64,000 nt of DNA from Nocardioides abyssi (GTDB lineage: Bacteria; Actinomycetota; Actinomycetes; Propionibacteriales; Nocardioidaceae): assembly GCF_030412915.1 (NCBI RefSeq), contig NZ_JAUHJR010000004.1, forward strand, positions 124,001 to 188,000. The letters are read 5' to 3'. Made by a program: the position numbers and the translations under genes. Below are positions 42,126 through 51,065 of the stretch, piece by piece. The notes beneath the pieces were generated by a model. It had not been told where the DNA came from. It searched no databases and saw only the letters and a program-made list of their open reading frames with translations. The first letter of the stretch is position 1; every line of letters starts with the position of its first letter.

Positions 42126-43256
42126 TCACGAGTGCTGGGGTGCCGGGTCGTCGTGCTCGGGCCATCCTACGCCCGGGCCCCCGTAGAGACCGAGCGCATC
42201 CTGCGCCGCGGCGGTGAACATCGAGGTGAGCTCCTGGGGGTGGACCACCCTCGCATGGGGGGCCAGCCGGAGCAGCAGGCGCAGCAGCCAGCGCTCGTCG
42301 GCGACGACCAGGTCGACCTCGAGCGAGCCGTCGGCGGCGGGGCGGACCTCCTCGACCGCGTAGTACTCCGTCACCCACCGCGCCGGCGGGTCCAGGTGCA
42401 GGGTGACCCGGCGGGTCTCCTCGGCCTGGCTGAAGATGCCCTCGCTGAGGTCGCGCGGCGCCGCCGGCTCGGTCTCGATCGGCCGGTCGAGCACCTCGAG
42501 CTCGTGGATGCGGTCCAGCCGGAACAGCCGCGGCGCCTCGGCCCCGTGGTCCCAGGCGTCGAGGTAGGAGAAGCCGTGGTGGTTGACGACCCCGCGCGGG
42601 TCCACGACGCGCTCGGTCTGCTCGTCGCGGCTCGGCACCCAGTAGGTCATCCGCACCTGGCGCCGCTCGTCGGCCGCCTGCTGCAGCCGGGTCGCCCGCA
42701 GCGCGAGGTCGACGTCGGCCGCGTCGAGCCCGGGGTCCACCTGGGGCGCCGCCTCCGCGGCGGCCGCCTCGAGCTTGGCGAGGGCGCGGTCGACGATGCC
42801 GCGGGTCTCCTCCCCCGCCCCGCCCCGCAGGGCGCGCAGCGCCACGATGATCGCGGTCGCCTCCGTCGGCGTGAGCCGCAGCGGCCGCGCGAGGTAGTCG
42901 GCGTTGGCGATGCGGATGACGCCGTCGGCCTCCGGGCCCTCGAGGGAGTCCAGGTCGACGTCGATGAGGTCGTCGGGGTAGCCACCGGGCAGGCCGACCA
43001 TGAGCAGCACCTTGAGGTCCTTGACGACCTGGTCGGGCGCCACGCCGAGGGCGGTCGCCGCCTCGTCGACGCGGACCTGCCCGTGGGCGTGGAGGTACGG
43101 CACCAGCGCCAACAGCCGCGCCACCTGGTCCTTGGCGCCGCTGACCGGCTGCTTGGCCGGCTGCTTGGCCGGCTGCTTGGCCGGCTGCTTGACCGGCTGC
43201 TTGGCCGGCTGCTTGGCCGGCTGCTTGGCCGGCCCGGGCGTACGCCGCGTGCTCAC
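42126..43256 (-). CDS. pafC: WYL-domain regulator PafC
   Basis: A 376-residue partner of PafB. With PafB it forms the transcription activator of the actinobacterial SOS-independent DNA-damage response. A winged helix (VRVDEAATALGVAPDQVVKDL) precedes the WYL domain (about residues 170-250) and the WCX C-terminal domain. Residues about 9-37 are seven KQPx repeats, encoded by a tandem 12-bp repeat, an unusual insertion before the winged helix. GTG overlaps the pafB stop by 4 bp. Confidence 0.94.
   Translation of the reverse strand: MSTRRTPGPAKQPAKQPAKQPVKQPAKQPAKQPAKQPVSGAKDQVARLLALVPYLHAHGQVRVDEAATALGVAPDQVVKDLKVLLMVGLPGGYPDDLIDVDLDSLEGPEADGVIRIANADYLARPLRLTPTEATAIIVALRALRGGAGEETRGIVDRALAKLEAAAAEAAPQVDPGLDAADVDLALRATRLQQAADERRQVRMTYWVPSRDEQTERVVDPRGVVNHHGFSYLDAWDHGAEAPRLFRLDRIHELEVLDRPIETEPAAPRDLSEGIFSQAEETRRVTLHLDPPARWVTEYYAVEEVRPAADGSLEVDLVVADERWLLRLLLRLAPHARVVHPQELTSMFTAAAQDALGLYGGPGVGWPEHDDPAPQHS
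43145..43228 (-). repeat. Seven tandem 12-bp repeats in the 5' end of pafC
   Basis: CCGGCTGCTTGG (plus strand) is repeated seven times with a 12-bp period; the fourth unit has one G-to-A change. It encodes Lys-Gln-Pro-Ala/Val repeats in PafC. Because the unit is 12 bp, copy-number changes keep the frame. Confidence 0.92.
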
Positions 43257-44251
43257 GACGCCTGCCCGAGGTGCGGGTCGGCGGCCAGCGCCGCGCGGAG
43301 CCGCTGGACGACCTGCTCGCGCAGCCGGGCCGGCTCCTCGACGAGCACGTCGGCGCCGTGGGCGAGGATCTCGTCGGCCGCGCCGGGGATGCCGCGGGAC
43401 AGGACCAGCCGGTCCCAGGCGGTCCGGTCGTCGGGGCCGGGGACCCCGGTCTCGACCTCGTCGGCGTTGCGTCGCAGCGCGTGCCCGGCGCCCGCGCGCA
43501 CCAGCACCACGGTGCGGTCGCTGGTCGGAGGTGGCGCCAGCCGGCGGGCCACGGCCCGCACGTCGGTGCCCGGCGGGACGTCGTACGACCCCGGCTCGCC
43601 GGTGCGACGCGCCTCGCCCTGCACGCGGGAGAGCCGGAAGACCCGCTCGGCACCGCGGTCGGTGTCGAGCCCGACGACGTACCACCGGCCGGAGTAGCGG
43701 ACGACGCCCCACGGCTGCAGGTGGCGCAGCGTCGGCGCGGTCTCGCCGCTGCGCTGGTAGGAGAACTCCACCGGCGTGCGCTCGGTGGTGGCCTCGAGGA
43801 AGACGTCGAAGGACGGCTCGTCGGCGCTCAGCCGCGGCTCGACGATGTCCAGCGCGCTGACGTCGACGGGGACGCCGAGCGCGACGAGCTTGCGGACCGC
43901 CTCGGTCGTCGCGTCGGCGAGCCGGGCGTGCTCCCACACCTTGGTCGCCAGGGCGATCACCGACGCCTCGTCTGCCTCGAGGTCGATGGCCGGCAGCGCG
44001 AACTCGTCGGGGCGGATGCGGTAGCCCGGCTCGTCGTCGAAGTAGGCGTCGAGCTGGCCGACCTCGATCGGCACGCCCAGCGAGCGCAGCTCGTCCTTGT
44101 CGCGCTCGAACATCTTCTCGAACGCCTCGTCACTGGTGCCCGGGTAGAGGATCGAGCGGATCCGCTCCTTGGGCACGTAGCGCCGCTGGACCAGCAGCAT
44201 GATGAGCAGGTTGAGCAGGCGCTCGGTCTTCTTGCCCGTCGTCCCGCTCAT
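43253..44251 (-). CDS. pafB: WYL-domain regulator PafB
   Basis: A 332-residue transcription factor: winged helix at residues 8-60 (TERLLNLLIMLLVQRRYVPKERIR), WYL domain at about 145-215 (VEFSYQRSG, LQPWGVVRYSGRWYVVG) and WCX domain to the end. PafBC activates DNA-repair genes after damage, perhaps through a ligand such as single-stranded DNA bound by the WYL domain. ATG at 44251 has GGGGGAG upstream; longer in-frame starts are not supported. It is first in the pafB-pafC-tatA-tatC-orf unit. Confidence 0.95.
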   Translation of the reverse strand: MSGTTGKKTERLLNLLIMLLVQRRYVPKERIRSILYPGTSDEAFEKMFERDKDELRSLGVPIEVGQLDAYFDDEPGYRIRPDEFALPAIDLEADEASVIALATKVWEHARLADATTEAVRKLVALGVPVDVSALDIVEPRLSADEPSFDVFLEATTERTPVEFSYQRSGETAPTLRHLQPWGVVRYSGRWYVVGLDTDRGAERVFRLSRVQGEARRTGEPGSYDVPPGTDVRAVARRLAPPPTSDRTVVLVRAGAGHALRRNADEVETGVPGPDDRTAWDRLVLSRGIPGAADEILAHGADVLVEEPARLREQVVQRLRAALAADPHLGQAS

Positions 44252-44276
44252 CGCTCCCCCGTCCTCGCAGGCGTGC

Positions 44277-44300
44277 GCCCCGGCCGCAGGCGGCCGGGGC
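44277..44300 (-). terminator. Hairpin after the FKBP gene
   Basis: An 11-bp perfect stem (44277-44287 with 44290-44300) starts 7 nt after the stop codon of the FKBP gene. Confidence 0.62.
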
Positions 44301-44306
44301 CCGGCG

Positions 44307-45251
44307 TCACTTCGCCGAGACGATGTCGACGACGAAGTACAGCGTGCTGCCCGCCGGGATGGCGGCCTGCGCCTGGTCACCGTAGCCGAGCTCCGGCGGG
44401 ATCGAGAGCAGGACGCGGCTGCCCGCCTTCACGCCGGCGAGGCCGTAGGTCCAGCCCTGCACGACCTGCTGCAGCGAGAACTCGACCGGCTTCTTGGAGA
44501 ACGACTCGTCGAACGGCTTGCCCGCGGCGTACACCATGCCGAGGTAGTCGGCCTTGACGGTGCTGTCGGTGGTCAGGGTCTCGCCCTTGCCCTCGCGGAC
44601 GACGTACCGCTTGAGGTCGTCGTCGGCCTTCGGCTTGGGCAGGCCCTTGAACCGCAGGCGGACCGGGTCGCCCTTCGGCCCGAAGACGATGCCCGGCATC
44701 TCGTCGGCGCCGACGTCCTTGGGCTTCGGCGGCACGAACTCCTCGACGAGGTCGACGAGGACGAGCACGGTGTCCTTGTTGGCGATGTTGAGCTGGGGGT
44801 TGCCGACCTCGCCGAACGCCTCGTCCGCCGAGGCGGTCACGGCGACGCGGGAGCCGAGCGTCTGGCCGTCCAGGGCGTCGGCGAAGATCGGGGCCAGGTC
44901 GTCGCCGACCGTCAGCGTCTGCGGCTCGCCGCCCTCGTCGTAGGTGCTGTAGGCCTTGGACTTGGTGAAGCCGTTGCCGATCCAGATGTGGGTGACGACC
45001 TTGTCGCCGTCGGCCAGCTCCTCGCCGTCGCCCTCAACGAGGGTCTCGGCCTCGATGTCGCCGGCCTCCATGACGCCCTTCCACTCGACCTTCGGCTCCT
45101 CGCCGACGTCGCCGGAGACCTCGACCGCGTCGAGGCGCTCCGCGTCACCGCCGGCGCCGCTGCCGCCCTCGTCGTCGCCGCACGCGGTCAGCGAGGCGGC
45201 GAGGAGCACGGGGACCAGGACAAGGGCAGGGCGACGGAGTCGTCGGAGCAC
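44307..45251 (-). CDS. FKBP-type peptidyl-prolyl isomerase lipoprotein
   Basis: A 314-residue lipoprotein: signal sequence, lipobox LTAC (Cys at about residue 24), an acidic Gly-rich linker, a degenerate FKBP-like domain (about 55-165) and a canonical C-terminal FKBP domain (KADYLGMVYAAGKPFDES, VQGWTYGLAGVKAGSRV, PPELGYG). It should assist folding of exported proteins by prolyl isomerisation. GTG at 45251 was chosen because AAGGTG lies 6 nt upstream; the GTG at 45260 has no ribosome site. It lies between pafA and pafB, a conserved place. Confidence 0.92.
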   Translation of the reverse strand: MLRRLRRPALVLVPVLLAASLTACGDDEGGSGAGGDAERLDAVEVSGDVGEEPKVEWKGVMEAGDIEAETLVEGDGEELADGDKVVTHIWIGNGFTKSKAYSTYDEGGEPQTLTVGDDLAPIFADALDGQTLGSRVAVTASADEAFGEVGNPQLNIANKDTVLVLVDLVEEFVPPKPKDVGADEMPGIVFGPKGDPVRLRFKGLPKPKADDDLKRYVVREGKGETLTTDSTVKADYLGMVYAAGKPFDESFSKKPVEFSLQQVVQGWTYGLAGVKAGSRVLLSIPPELGYGDQAQAAIPAGSTLYFVVDIVSAK

Positions 45252-45289
45252 GAGGTTCACCTTCGGGATCTGGGGTCGGAGCGGCGCTC

Positions 45290-45295
45290 ACCCTA
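45290..45295 (-). promoter_or_regulatory. -10 element of the FKBP gene
   Basis: TAGGGT on the minus strand; the transcript would start near 45283 and have a leader of about 32 nt with the AAGGTG ribosome site, so this gene is not leaderless. Confidence 0.42.
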
Positions 45296-45300
45296 CAAGC

Positions 45301-45317
45301 GGTCCCTGAGAGGGACC
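45301..45317 (-). terminator. Hairpin after pafA
   Basis: GGTCCCT at 45301-45307 pairs with AGGGACC at 45311-45317 around a 3-nt loop, 10 nt after the pafA stop. Confidence 0.5.
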
Positions 45318-45327
45318 TGGGGGAGGC

Positions 45328-46689
45328 TCACATGCCGTCGATGAGGCGCTGCACCCGCTCGTCGTGGGCGCGGAACGGGTCCTTGCACAGCACCGTGCGC
45401 TGCGCCTGGTCGTTGAGCTTGAGGTGCACCCAGTCGACGGTGAAGTCGCGCCGGCGCTCCTGGGCCTTGCGGATGAACTCCCCCCGCAGGCGCGCGCGGG
45501 TGGTCTGCGGCGGCACCGACTTGGCCTCGAAGATCTTCAGGTCGGTGGTCACCCGCGCGACCTTCCCCCGCTTCTCCAGCAGGTAGTAGAGGCCGCGGCC
45601 GCGGTGGATGTCGTGGTACGCCAGGTCGAGCTGGGCGACCCGCGGATGGCCCAGCGGCAGGCCGTGCTTGGCGCGGTAGGCGTCGATCAGCTTCCACTTG
45701 ATGACCCAGTCGATCTCGGTGTCGACCAGGCCGAGGTCGTCGGACTCGATCGCCTTGAGACCGCGCTCCCACAGGTCCAGCGCCTGCTCGATGACCGGGG
45801 TGCTGATGCCGCGGCGGTCGACGAAGTCGCGGGCCTTGGAGAGGTACTCCCCCTGGATCTCCAGCGCACTGGCCTCCCGACCGTTGGCCAGGCGGACCTT
45901 GCGGGTGCCGGTGACGTCGTGGGAGATCTCGCGGATCGCGCGGATCGGGTTCTCCATCGTGAGGTCGCGCATGACCACGCCCTCCTCGATCATGCGCAGC
46001 ACCAGGTCGCAGCTGGCGACCTTGAGCAGGGTCGTCGTCTCGCTCATGTTCGAGTCGCCGACGATGACGTGCAGGCGGCGGTACTTCTCGGCGTCCGCGT
46101 GCGGCTCGTCGCGGGTGTTGATGATCGGCCGGCTCCGGGTCGTGGCGCTCGAGACGCCCTCCCAGATGTGCTCGGCGCGCTGACTGACGCTGTAGCCGGC
46201 GCCCCGCGGCGTGTGCGTGACCTTGCCGGCGCCGACGATGATCTGCCGGGTCACCAGGAACGGGATGAGCACGTCGGCGAGGCGGGAGAACTCGCCGGCC
46301 CGGCCGACCAGGTAGTTCTCGTGGCAGCCGTAGGAGTTGCCGGCGGAGTCGGTGTTGTTCTTGAACAGGTAGATCTCGCCGGCGATGCCCTCGTCGTGCA
46401 GCCGCTGCTCGGCGTCGAGCAGCAGGCCCTCGAGCACCCGCTCACCGGCCTTGTCGTGGGTGACCAGCTCGACGACGTCGTCGCACTCGGGCGTGGCGTA
46501 CTCCGGGTGGCTGCCCACGTCGAGGTAGAGCCGGGCGCCGTTGCGCAGGAAGACGTTGCTGGAGCGGCCCCAGCTCACGACCTTGCGGAACAGGTAGCGC
46601 GCGACCTCGTCGGGCGAGAGCCGACGCTGGCCCTTGAACGTGCACGTGACGCCGTACTCGTTCTCGATCCCGAAGATCCGGCGGTCCAT
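45328..46689 (-). CDS. pafA: Pup--protein ligase PafA
   Basis: A 453-residue glutamine-synthetase-fold ligase that joins the C-terminal Glu of Pup to target lysines using ATP. The N-terminal IFGIENEYG holds the metal-binding Glu9; [14 protein letters not shown] and [19 protein letters not shown] are further active-site strands, and [20 protein letters not shown] is shared with Dop. Its length is usual. ATG at 46689 fits a leaderless promoter, so it is transcribed apart from prcBA, from which it is separated by a 269-bp repeat-rich gap. Confidence 0.97.
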   Translation of the reverse strand: MDRRIFGIENEYGVTCTFKGQRRLSPDEVARYLFRKVVSWGRSSNVFLRNGARLYLDVGSHPEYATPECDDVVELVTHDKAGERVLEGLLLDAEQRLHDEGIAGEIYLFKNNTDSAGNSYGCHENYLVGRAGEFSRLADVLIPFLVTRQIIVGAGKVTHTPRGAGYSVSQRAEHIWEGVSSATTRSRPIINTRDEPHADAEKYRRLHVIVGDSNMSETTTLLKVASCDLVLRMIEEGVVMRDLTMENPIRAIREISHDVTGTRKVRLANGREASALEIQGEYLSKARDFVDRRGISTPVIEQALDLWERGLKAIESDDLGLVDTEIDWVIKWKLIDAYRAKHGLPLGHPRVAQLDLAYHDIHRGRGLYYLLEKRGKVARVTTDLKIFEAKSVPPQTTRARLRGEFIRKAQERRRDFTVDWVHLKLNDQAQRTVLCKDPFRAHDERVQRLIDGM

Positions 46690-46695
46690 GGCTGA

Positions 46696-46701
46696 ACACT
46701 A
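46696..46701 (-). promoter_or_regulatory. -10 element of pafA (leaderless type)
   Basis: TAGTGT on the minus strand, 6 nt before the ATG at 46689. Confidence 0.52.
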
Positions 46702-46749
46702 CGCACCGGATGGTCGGCACGGGTGCGACCCGCGGCGACCGCCGCCCTC

Positions 46750-46898
46750 CGCTGGTCGAGCAGGAGGGCCGCTCTCGCTGGTCGAGCAGGGAGGCGCCCC
46801 AGCGCCGACCGTCGACGAGACCCGGTGAGAGGCGCAGGGCCGCAGCCACACTCACCGGGTCTCGTCGACGCTCGCTTGCGCTCGCTGCTCGACCAGCG
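46750..46898. repeat. Long inverted repeat of the dispersed family
   Basis: GTCGACGAGACCCGGTGAG at 46811-46829 pairs perfectly (19 bp) with 46851-46869 across 21 nt. Outside it, CGCTGGTCGAGCAG at 46776-46789 (and again at 46750-46763) pairs with 46885-46898. Nothing in it codes for protein. It lies in the gap between prcA and pafA and is not a known insertion sequence end. Confidence 0.82.
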
Positions 46899-46907
46899 GG
46901 TGTCACC

Positions 46908-46950
46908 GGGTTTCGAGACAGGCGCTAGCGCGCCTTCCTCAACCAGCGGG
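46908..46950 (+). repeat. Dispersed intergenic repeat, copy C
   Basis: A single copy of the GGGTTTCGAGACAGGCGC...GCCTTCCTCAACCAGCG element, with CTAG in place of the loop, directly after the long inverted repeat and 9 bp before the prcA stop codon. Confidence 0.82.
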
Positions 46951-46958
46951 TGGGTCGA

Positions 46959-47741
46959 TCAGGAGATCGGCGGCGCCACGGGGGGCTCGGGGTCCGCGGC
47001 CGGGGGCTCCGGGTCGGGGTGGACCTGCGAGGGCGAGGTCTCGCCCCGGCCGCCGAGGAGCGTCTCGAGCCGGGCCGGCGCGAGCCGGGAGAACTTCCGC
47101 GGCTGGCTGCGGGTGCGGTCGAGCACGGCCACCTCGAGGTCGTCGACCGCGATGACGCGGTCCTCGGTCTCGGTGTGGCCGAGCGCGGCGACGGCCGTCT
47201 TCAGGGCCTCCTCGAGCGCGGCTCCGGAGCGGTAGTGCTCCTTGAGGTGGGCGGTGACCGCGTCGGCGGCGCCGCCCATGACGGCGTACCCGTGCTCGTC
47301 GGCGACCTGCCCGTCGTAGGTGAGCCGGTAGACCTGGTCCGCGGCGGCCTCGTCACCGATCTCGGCGACGAAGATCTCCACCTCGTAGGGCTTCTCGCCG
47401 CCGCTGGAGAAGATCGTGCCGAGCGTCTGGGCGTAGGCGTTGGCGAGCCCACGGCCGGTGACGTCGCGCCGGTCGTAGGCGTAGCCGCGCATGTCGGCGA
47501 GGCGGACCCCGGCGATGCGGAGGTTCTCGAACTCGTTGTAGCGCCCGACCGCCGCGAAGGCGATCCGGTCGTAGATCTCGGAGACCTTGTGCAGCGCCTG
47601 CGAGGGGTTCTCGGAGACGAACAGCACGCCGTCGGCGTACTGCACCGCGACGACGGACCGGCCCCGGGCGATGCCCTTGCGGGCGAAGTCGGCCCGGTCC
47701 TTCATCAGCTGCTCGGGCGAGACGTAGAACGGCGTGCTCAT
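46959..47741 (-). CDS. prcA: Proteasome subunit alpha
   Basis: A 260-residue alpha subunit of the 20S core. It has the N-terminal gating segment ([26 protein letters not shown]), the proteasome fold without a catalytic Thr and a Pro/Glu-rich tail (about 225-260) longer than in M. tuberculosis. The outer alpha rings gate the chamber and dock the ATPase. ATG at 47741 overlaps the prcB stop (ATGA). Last gene of pup-prcB-prcA. Confidence 0.97.
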   Translation of the reverse strand: MSTPFYVSPEQLMKDRADFARKGIARGRSVVAVQYADGVLFVSENPSQALHKVSEIYDRIAFAAVGRYNEFENLRIAGVRLADMRGYAYDRRDVTGRGLANAYAQTLGTIFSSGGEKPYEVEIFVAEIGDEAAADQVYRLTYDGQVADEHGYAVMGGAADAVTAHLKEHYRSGAALEEALKTAVAALGHTETEDRVIAVDDLEVAVLDRTRSQPRKFSRLAPARLETLLGGRGETSPSQVHPDPEPPAADPEPPVAPPIS

Positions 47742-48607
47742 CGGGCGTCCCCTCCCGTGGTGGAGCCGGTGGTCGGGCCGGTCAACGGTGCGGCGGGTCC
47801 GTCGGGGCGGACCATGCGCCCGGCGACGACCCGGTCGGCGATCGCCGCGACGTCGTCGTCGGCCATCCGGCGCCCGCCGTCGGCGGTGATGACCTGCACG
47901 ACCGGGAAGATCCGGCGCGCGAGGTCGGGGCCGCCGGTGGCGGAGTCGTCGTCGGCGGCGTCGTAGAGCGCCTGGACGACGACCGTCACGCAGTCCTCGG
48001 CGCTGAGGTCGTCGCGGTAGAGCTTCTTCAGCGCGCCGCGGGCGAAGAGCGAACCGGAGCCGACCGAGTGGAACGCGGTCTCCTCGTAGCGGCCGCCGGT
48101 GACGTCGTAGCTGAAGATCCGGCCCTGGTCGGCGGCGAGGTCGTAGCCGGCGAAGAGCGGCACGACCGCGAGGCCCTGCATCGCCATCCCGAGGTTGCCG
48201 CGGATGAGGGCGGCGAGGCGGTTGGCCTTGCCGTCCATCGACAGCGTCGTGCCCTCGATCTTCTCGTAGTGCTCGAGCTCGGTCTGGAACAGCCGGACCA
48301 TCTCGACCGCGAGGCCCGCAGTGCCGGCGATGCCGACGGCGGAGAACTCGTCGGCCGGGAAGACCTTCTCGATGTCGCGCTGGGCGATGATGTTGCCCAT
48401 CGTGGCGCGGCGGTCACCGGCCATCACGACGCCACCGGGGAAGGTCGCGGCGACGATGGTCGTGCCGTGCGGAGCCAGGTCGCCGGCGTTGCCCGGAGGC
48501 ACCGCCCGGCGCGCCGGCAGCAGGTCGGGAGCCTGGGCGGCCAGGAAGTCGGCGAACGACGAGACGCCCGGCTGCAGGTAGGCAGCGGGCAGACGGGGAT
48601 CGGACAA
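47738..48607 (-). CDS. prcB: Proteasome subunit beta
   Basis: A 289-residue beta subunit. The propeptide of 48 residues ends at HG and the mature chain begins with Thr49 in [21 protein letters not shown], the N-terminal nucleophile. Lys in IEKVF and Asp in the GDRR loop complete the active site. Seven copies per ring degrade pupylated proteins. The TTG at 48607 starts 3 nt after the pup stop and has only a weak ribosome site, which suggests coupling to pup; a GTG at codon 15 is possible but would shorten the propeptide. Confidence 0.96.
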   Translation of the reverse strand: MSDPRLPAAYLQPGVSSFADFLAAQAPDLLPARRAVPPGNAGDLAPHGTTIVAATFPGGVVMAGDRRATMGNIIAQRDIEKVFPADEFSAVGIAGTAGLAVEMVRLFQTELEHYEKIEGTTLSMDGKANRLAALIRGNLGMAMQGLAVVPLFAGYDLAADQGRIFSYDVTGGRYEETAFHSVGSGSLFARGALKKLYRDDLSAEDCVTVVVQALYDAADDDSATGGPDLARRIFPVVQVITADGGRRMADDDVAAIADRVVAGRMVRPDGPAAPLTGPTTGSTTGGDAR

Positions 48608-48610
48608 GGC

Positions 48611-48808
48611 CTACTGCCCGCCCTTCTGGATGAAGGACTTCACGAAGTCCTCGGCGTTGGTCTCCAGGACGTCGTCGATCTCGTCGAGGAGGTCGTCGAC
48701 GTCGTTGTCCAGGGCTTCCTTGCGCTCGGCGACGTCGGTCTCCGGGGCGGTCTCAACGACCTCCTCGGTCTCCGAGGACCTCTTCGGCTGCTTCTGCTCC
48801 TGTGCCAT
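48611..48808 (-). CDS. pup: Prokaryotic ubiquitin-like protein Pup
   Basis: A 65-residue acidic, mostly unfolded protein tag. The central helix EALDNDVDDLLDEIDDVLE binds the coiled coils of ARC/Mpa, and the C-terminus FVKSFIQKGGQ ends in Gln, which Dop must deamidate to Glu before ligation. ATG at 48808 fits a leaderless promoter placed just beyond the dop stop, so pup-prcB-prcA can be transcribed independently of dop. Confidence 0.98.
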   Translation of the reverse strand: MAQEQKQPKRSSETEEVVETAPETDVAERKEALDNDVDDLLDEIDDVLETNAEDFVKSFIQKGGQ

Positions 48809-48814
48809 GTCATC

Positions 48815-48820
48815 AACCTA
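48815..48820 (-). promoter_or_regulatory. -10 element of pup-prcB-prcA (leaderless type)
   Basis: TAGGTT on the minus strand, 6 nt before the pup ATG, squeezed into the 17 bp between dop and pup. Confidence 0.5.
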
Positions 48821-48825
48821 CTCAG

Positions 48826-50334
48826 TCAGCGGGTGAGTGCGGTGAACAAGTCCTCGGCCGTACGGCACCGGTCGATCAGGGCGCCGACCGACGCCTTCGT
48901 GCCGCGCAGCGGGTCGAGCGTCGGCACGCGCTGGAGCGACTCGCGACCGGGCAGGTCGAAGATCACCGAGTCCCAGGACGCGGCGGCGACGTGCTCGGCG
49001 TACTTCTCCAGGCAGCGACCGCGGAAGTAGGCGCGGGTGTCGACCGGCGGGTCGTGCATGGCGTCGTCGACCTCGGCCTGGCCGAGCAGCCGCTCGATCC
49101 GGCCGCTCGCGACCAGCTTGGCGTAGAGGCCCTTCTCGGGGCGGATGTCGGAGTACTGCAGGTCGATCAGCGCGAGCTTGGCGTCGTCCCAGTCCAGCCC
49201 GTCGCGGGAGCGGTAGGACTCCAGCAGCTGCAGCTTGGCCACCCAGTCCAGCTCGCGGGCGCACAGCATCGGGTCGCGCTCGAGCCGGTCCAGCACCGAC
49301 TCCCAGCGGGCCAGCACGTCGACGGTCTGCGGGTCGGCGTCGGCGCCGTACCGGTCCTCGACGTACTTGCGGGCCAGGTCGAGGTACTCCAGCTGCAGCT
49401 GCACCCCGGTCAGCCGGCGGCCGTCGCGCAGCGTGACCGTCTGCCGCAACGTCGGGTCGTGGGACAGGGACCGCAGCGCGGAGACCGGCCCGTCGACGGA
49501 CAGGTCCACGGTGATGAACCGGTCCTCGATCATCGCCAGCACCAGCGCGGTCGTGCCGACCTTGAGGTACGTCGACACCTCGGCGAGGTTGGCGTCGCCG
49601 ATGATCACGTGGAGCCGGCGGTACTTCTCCGGGTCGGCGTGCGGCTCGTCGCGGGTGTTGATGATCGGGCGCTTCAGCGTCGTCTCGAGGCCGACCTCGA
49701 CCTCGAAGAAGTCCGAGCGCTGGCTGATCTGGTAGCCGGTCTCCCGGCCGTCCTGCCCGATGCCGACGCGGCCGGCGCCGGTGACGACCTGGCGGCTGAC
49801 GAAGAATGGCGTGAGGTGCTTGACGATCTCCGCGAACGGCGTGGACCGGCGCATCAGGTAGTTCTCGTGCGCCCCGTAGGACGCCCCCTTGCCGTCGGTG
49901 TTGTTCTTGTAGAGCGCGATCGGCGCGCCACCCGGCAGCAGCGCGGCCCGGCGCTGCGCGTCGAGCATCACCTGCTCCCCCGCCTTGTCCCAGCGCACGA
50001 TGTCCAGCGGCGTGGTCACCTCGGGCGTGGAGTACTCCGGGTGGGCGTGGTCGACGTAGAGCCGCGCCCCGTTGGTGAGGATGACGTTGGCCAGCCCGAG
50101 GTCCTCGTCGGTGAGCTGGCTGGGGTCGGCCACCTGGCGCGACATGTCGAAGCCGCGGGCGTCGCGCAGCGGCGACTCCTCCTCGAAGTCCCACCGTGCC
50201 CGGCGGGCCTTGGCGGTCGCCGACGCGTAGGCGTTGACCACCTGCGAGGAGGCGACCATCGGGTTGGCCAGCGGCTGGCCGGTGACCGAGATGCCGTACT
50301 CGACCTCGGTGCCCATCACTCGGCGGACGCTCAT
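48826..50334 (-). CDS. dop: Depupylase/deamidase Dop
   Basis: A 502-residue paralogue of PafA. It deamidates the C-terminal Gln of Pup and removes Pup from tagged proteins. The N-terminus [11 protein letters not shown] holds Glu10 of the metal site; a long insertion at about residues 38-80 (the Dop-loop region) distinguishes it from Paf[19 protein letters not shown] and [20 protein letters not shown] are common to both. ATG at 50334 fits a leaderless promoter divergent from the methyltransferase gene. Confidence 0.97.
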   Translation of the reverse strand: MSVRRVMGTEVEYGISVTGQPLANPMVASSQVVNAYASATAKARRARWDFEEESPLRDARGFDMSRQVADPSQLTDEDLGLANVILTNGARLYVDHAHPEYSTPEVTTPLDIVRWDKAGEQVMLDAQRRAALLPGGAPIALYKNNTDGKGASYGAHENYLMRRSTPFAEIVKHLTPFFVSRQVVTGAGRVGIGQDGRETGYQISQRSDFFEVEVGLETTLKRPIINTRDEPHADPEKYRRLHVIIGDANLAEVSTYLKVGTTALVLAMIEDRFITVDLSVDGPVSALRSLSHDPTLRQTVTLRDGRRLTGVQLQLEYLDLARKYVEDRYGADADPQTVDVLARWESVLDRLERDPMLCARELDWVAKLQLLESYRSRDGLDWDDAKLALIDLQYSDIRPEKGLYAKLVASGRIERLLGQAEVDDAMHDPPVDTRAYFRGRCLEKYAEHVAAASWDSVIFDLPGRESLQRVPTLDPLRGTKASVGALIDRCRTAEDLFTALTR

Positions 50335-50341
50335 GTCCCCG

Positions 50342-50347
50342 AGCCTA
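50342..50347 (-). promoter_or_regulatory. -10 element of dop (leaderless type)
   Basis: TAGGCT on the minus strand, 7 nt before the ATG at 50334. Confidence 0.5.
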
Positions 50348-50362
50348 CGGGGACGGCGGGCT

Positions 50363-50368
50363 TACGCT
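50363..50368 (+). promoter_or_regulatory. -10 element of the methyltransferase gene (leaderless type)
   Basis: TACGCT, 6 nt before the ATG at 50375; only 15 bp from the dop -10, so the two divergent promoters overlap. Confidence 0.48.
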
Positions 50369-50374
50369 GGGCGG

Positions 50375-50998
50375 ATGGGTCTGTGGACCGAGCGGGTCGT
50401 CCCCCACCTCACCGACCGCGCGCTGGCCGGCGAGGAGGTCACCGCGCTGCGCGGGGCCGCCTGCACGGGGCTCGCCGGGCGGGTGCTGGAGATCGGGTTC
50501 GGCAGCGGGGCGAACCTGCCCTGCTACCCGCCCGAGGTGGTCGCCGTCGACGCGGTCGAGCCCTCCGACCTGGCCTGGCGGATGTCGGCCGACCGGCGGG
50601 CGGCGGCCCGGGTGCCGGTGCGGCGGACCGGCCTCGACGGCCAGCGGCTCGACGCCGACGACGCGGCGTACGACGCCGTGCTGTCGACGTTCACGCTCTG
50701 CACCATCCCCGACCCCGCGCTCGCGCTGGCCGAGGTACGCCGCGTGCTGCGCCCCGGCGGGTCGTTCCACTTCCTCGAGCACGGCCTGGCGCCGGACGCG
50801 CGGGTGGCCACCTGGCAACGCCGGCTCGACCCGGTGCAGCGCACGGTGTGCGGCGGTTGCCACCTGAGCCGCGACGTCCCGGCCCTGGTCGCCGCCGCAG
50901 GCCTGGTCGTCGAGGACCTCGAGGAGTCCGACCTCCCCGGGCCGGCCGTCTCCCGGCCGTGGACGCACGGCTTCGTCGGGCGCGCCGTGGCGAGATGA
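50375..50998 (+). CDS. Class I SAM-dependent methyltransferase
   Basis: A 207-residue Rossmann methyltransferase with VLEIGFGSGANLPCYP (motif I), VDAVEPSD (acidic end of strand 2), LSTFTLCTIPDP and VLRPGGSFHFLEH. The CTIPD-PxxAL and GGCHLSRD motifs place it near the UbiE/Methyltransf_11 proteins of the METTL7 type. The substrate is unknown; a lipophilic molecule or thiol is typical of that group. It is divergent from dop and ends at a strong bidirectional hairpin. Confidence 0.9.
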   Translation: MGLWTERVVPHLTDRALAGEEVTALRGAACTGLAGRVLEIGFGSGANLPCYPPEVVAVDAVEPSDLAWRMSADRRAAARVPVRRTGLDGQRLDADDAAYDAVLSTFTLCTIPDPALALAEVRRVLRPGGSFHFLEHGLAPDARVATWQRRLDPVQRTVCGGCHLSRDVPALVAAAGLVVEDLEESDLPGPAVSRPWTHGFVGRAVAR

Positions 50999-51001
50999 CC
51001 A

Positions 51002-51046
51002 CTGGCCGGGCACCGGGCGACGATCGTCGGCCCGGTGCCCGGCCAG
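51002..51046. terminator. Perfect 17-bp bidirectional terminator
   Basis: 51002-51018 pairs perfectly with 51030-51046; the 11-nt loop contains its own palindrome GACGATCGTC. It lies 3 bp after the methyltransferase stop and 19 bp after the stop of the convergent small peptide gene, so it can end both transcripts. Confidence 0.78.
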
Positions 51047-51065
51047 CGGGCGGAGCGGTCGTGCC

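Noticed and set aside
43145-43228. 12-bp direct repeats as a regulatory iteron array
   Set aside because: They are in frame inside pafC and encode regular KQPx repeats; coding origin is sufficient.
46750-46950. Inverted repeats as ends of an insertion sequence
   Set aside because: No transposase frame between or beside the arms; the spacing (21 nt) is too short for an IS or a known MITE.
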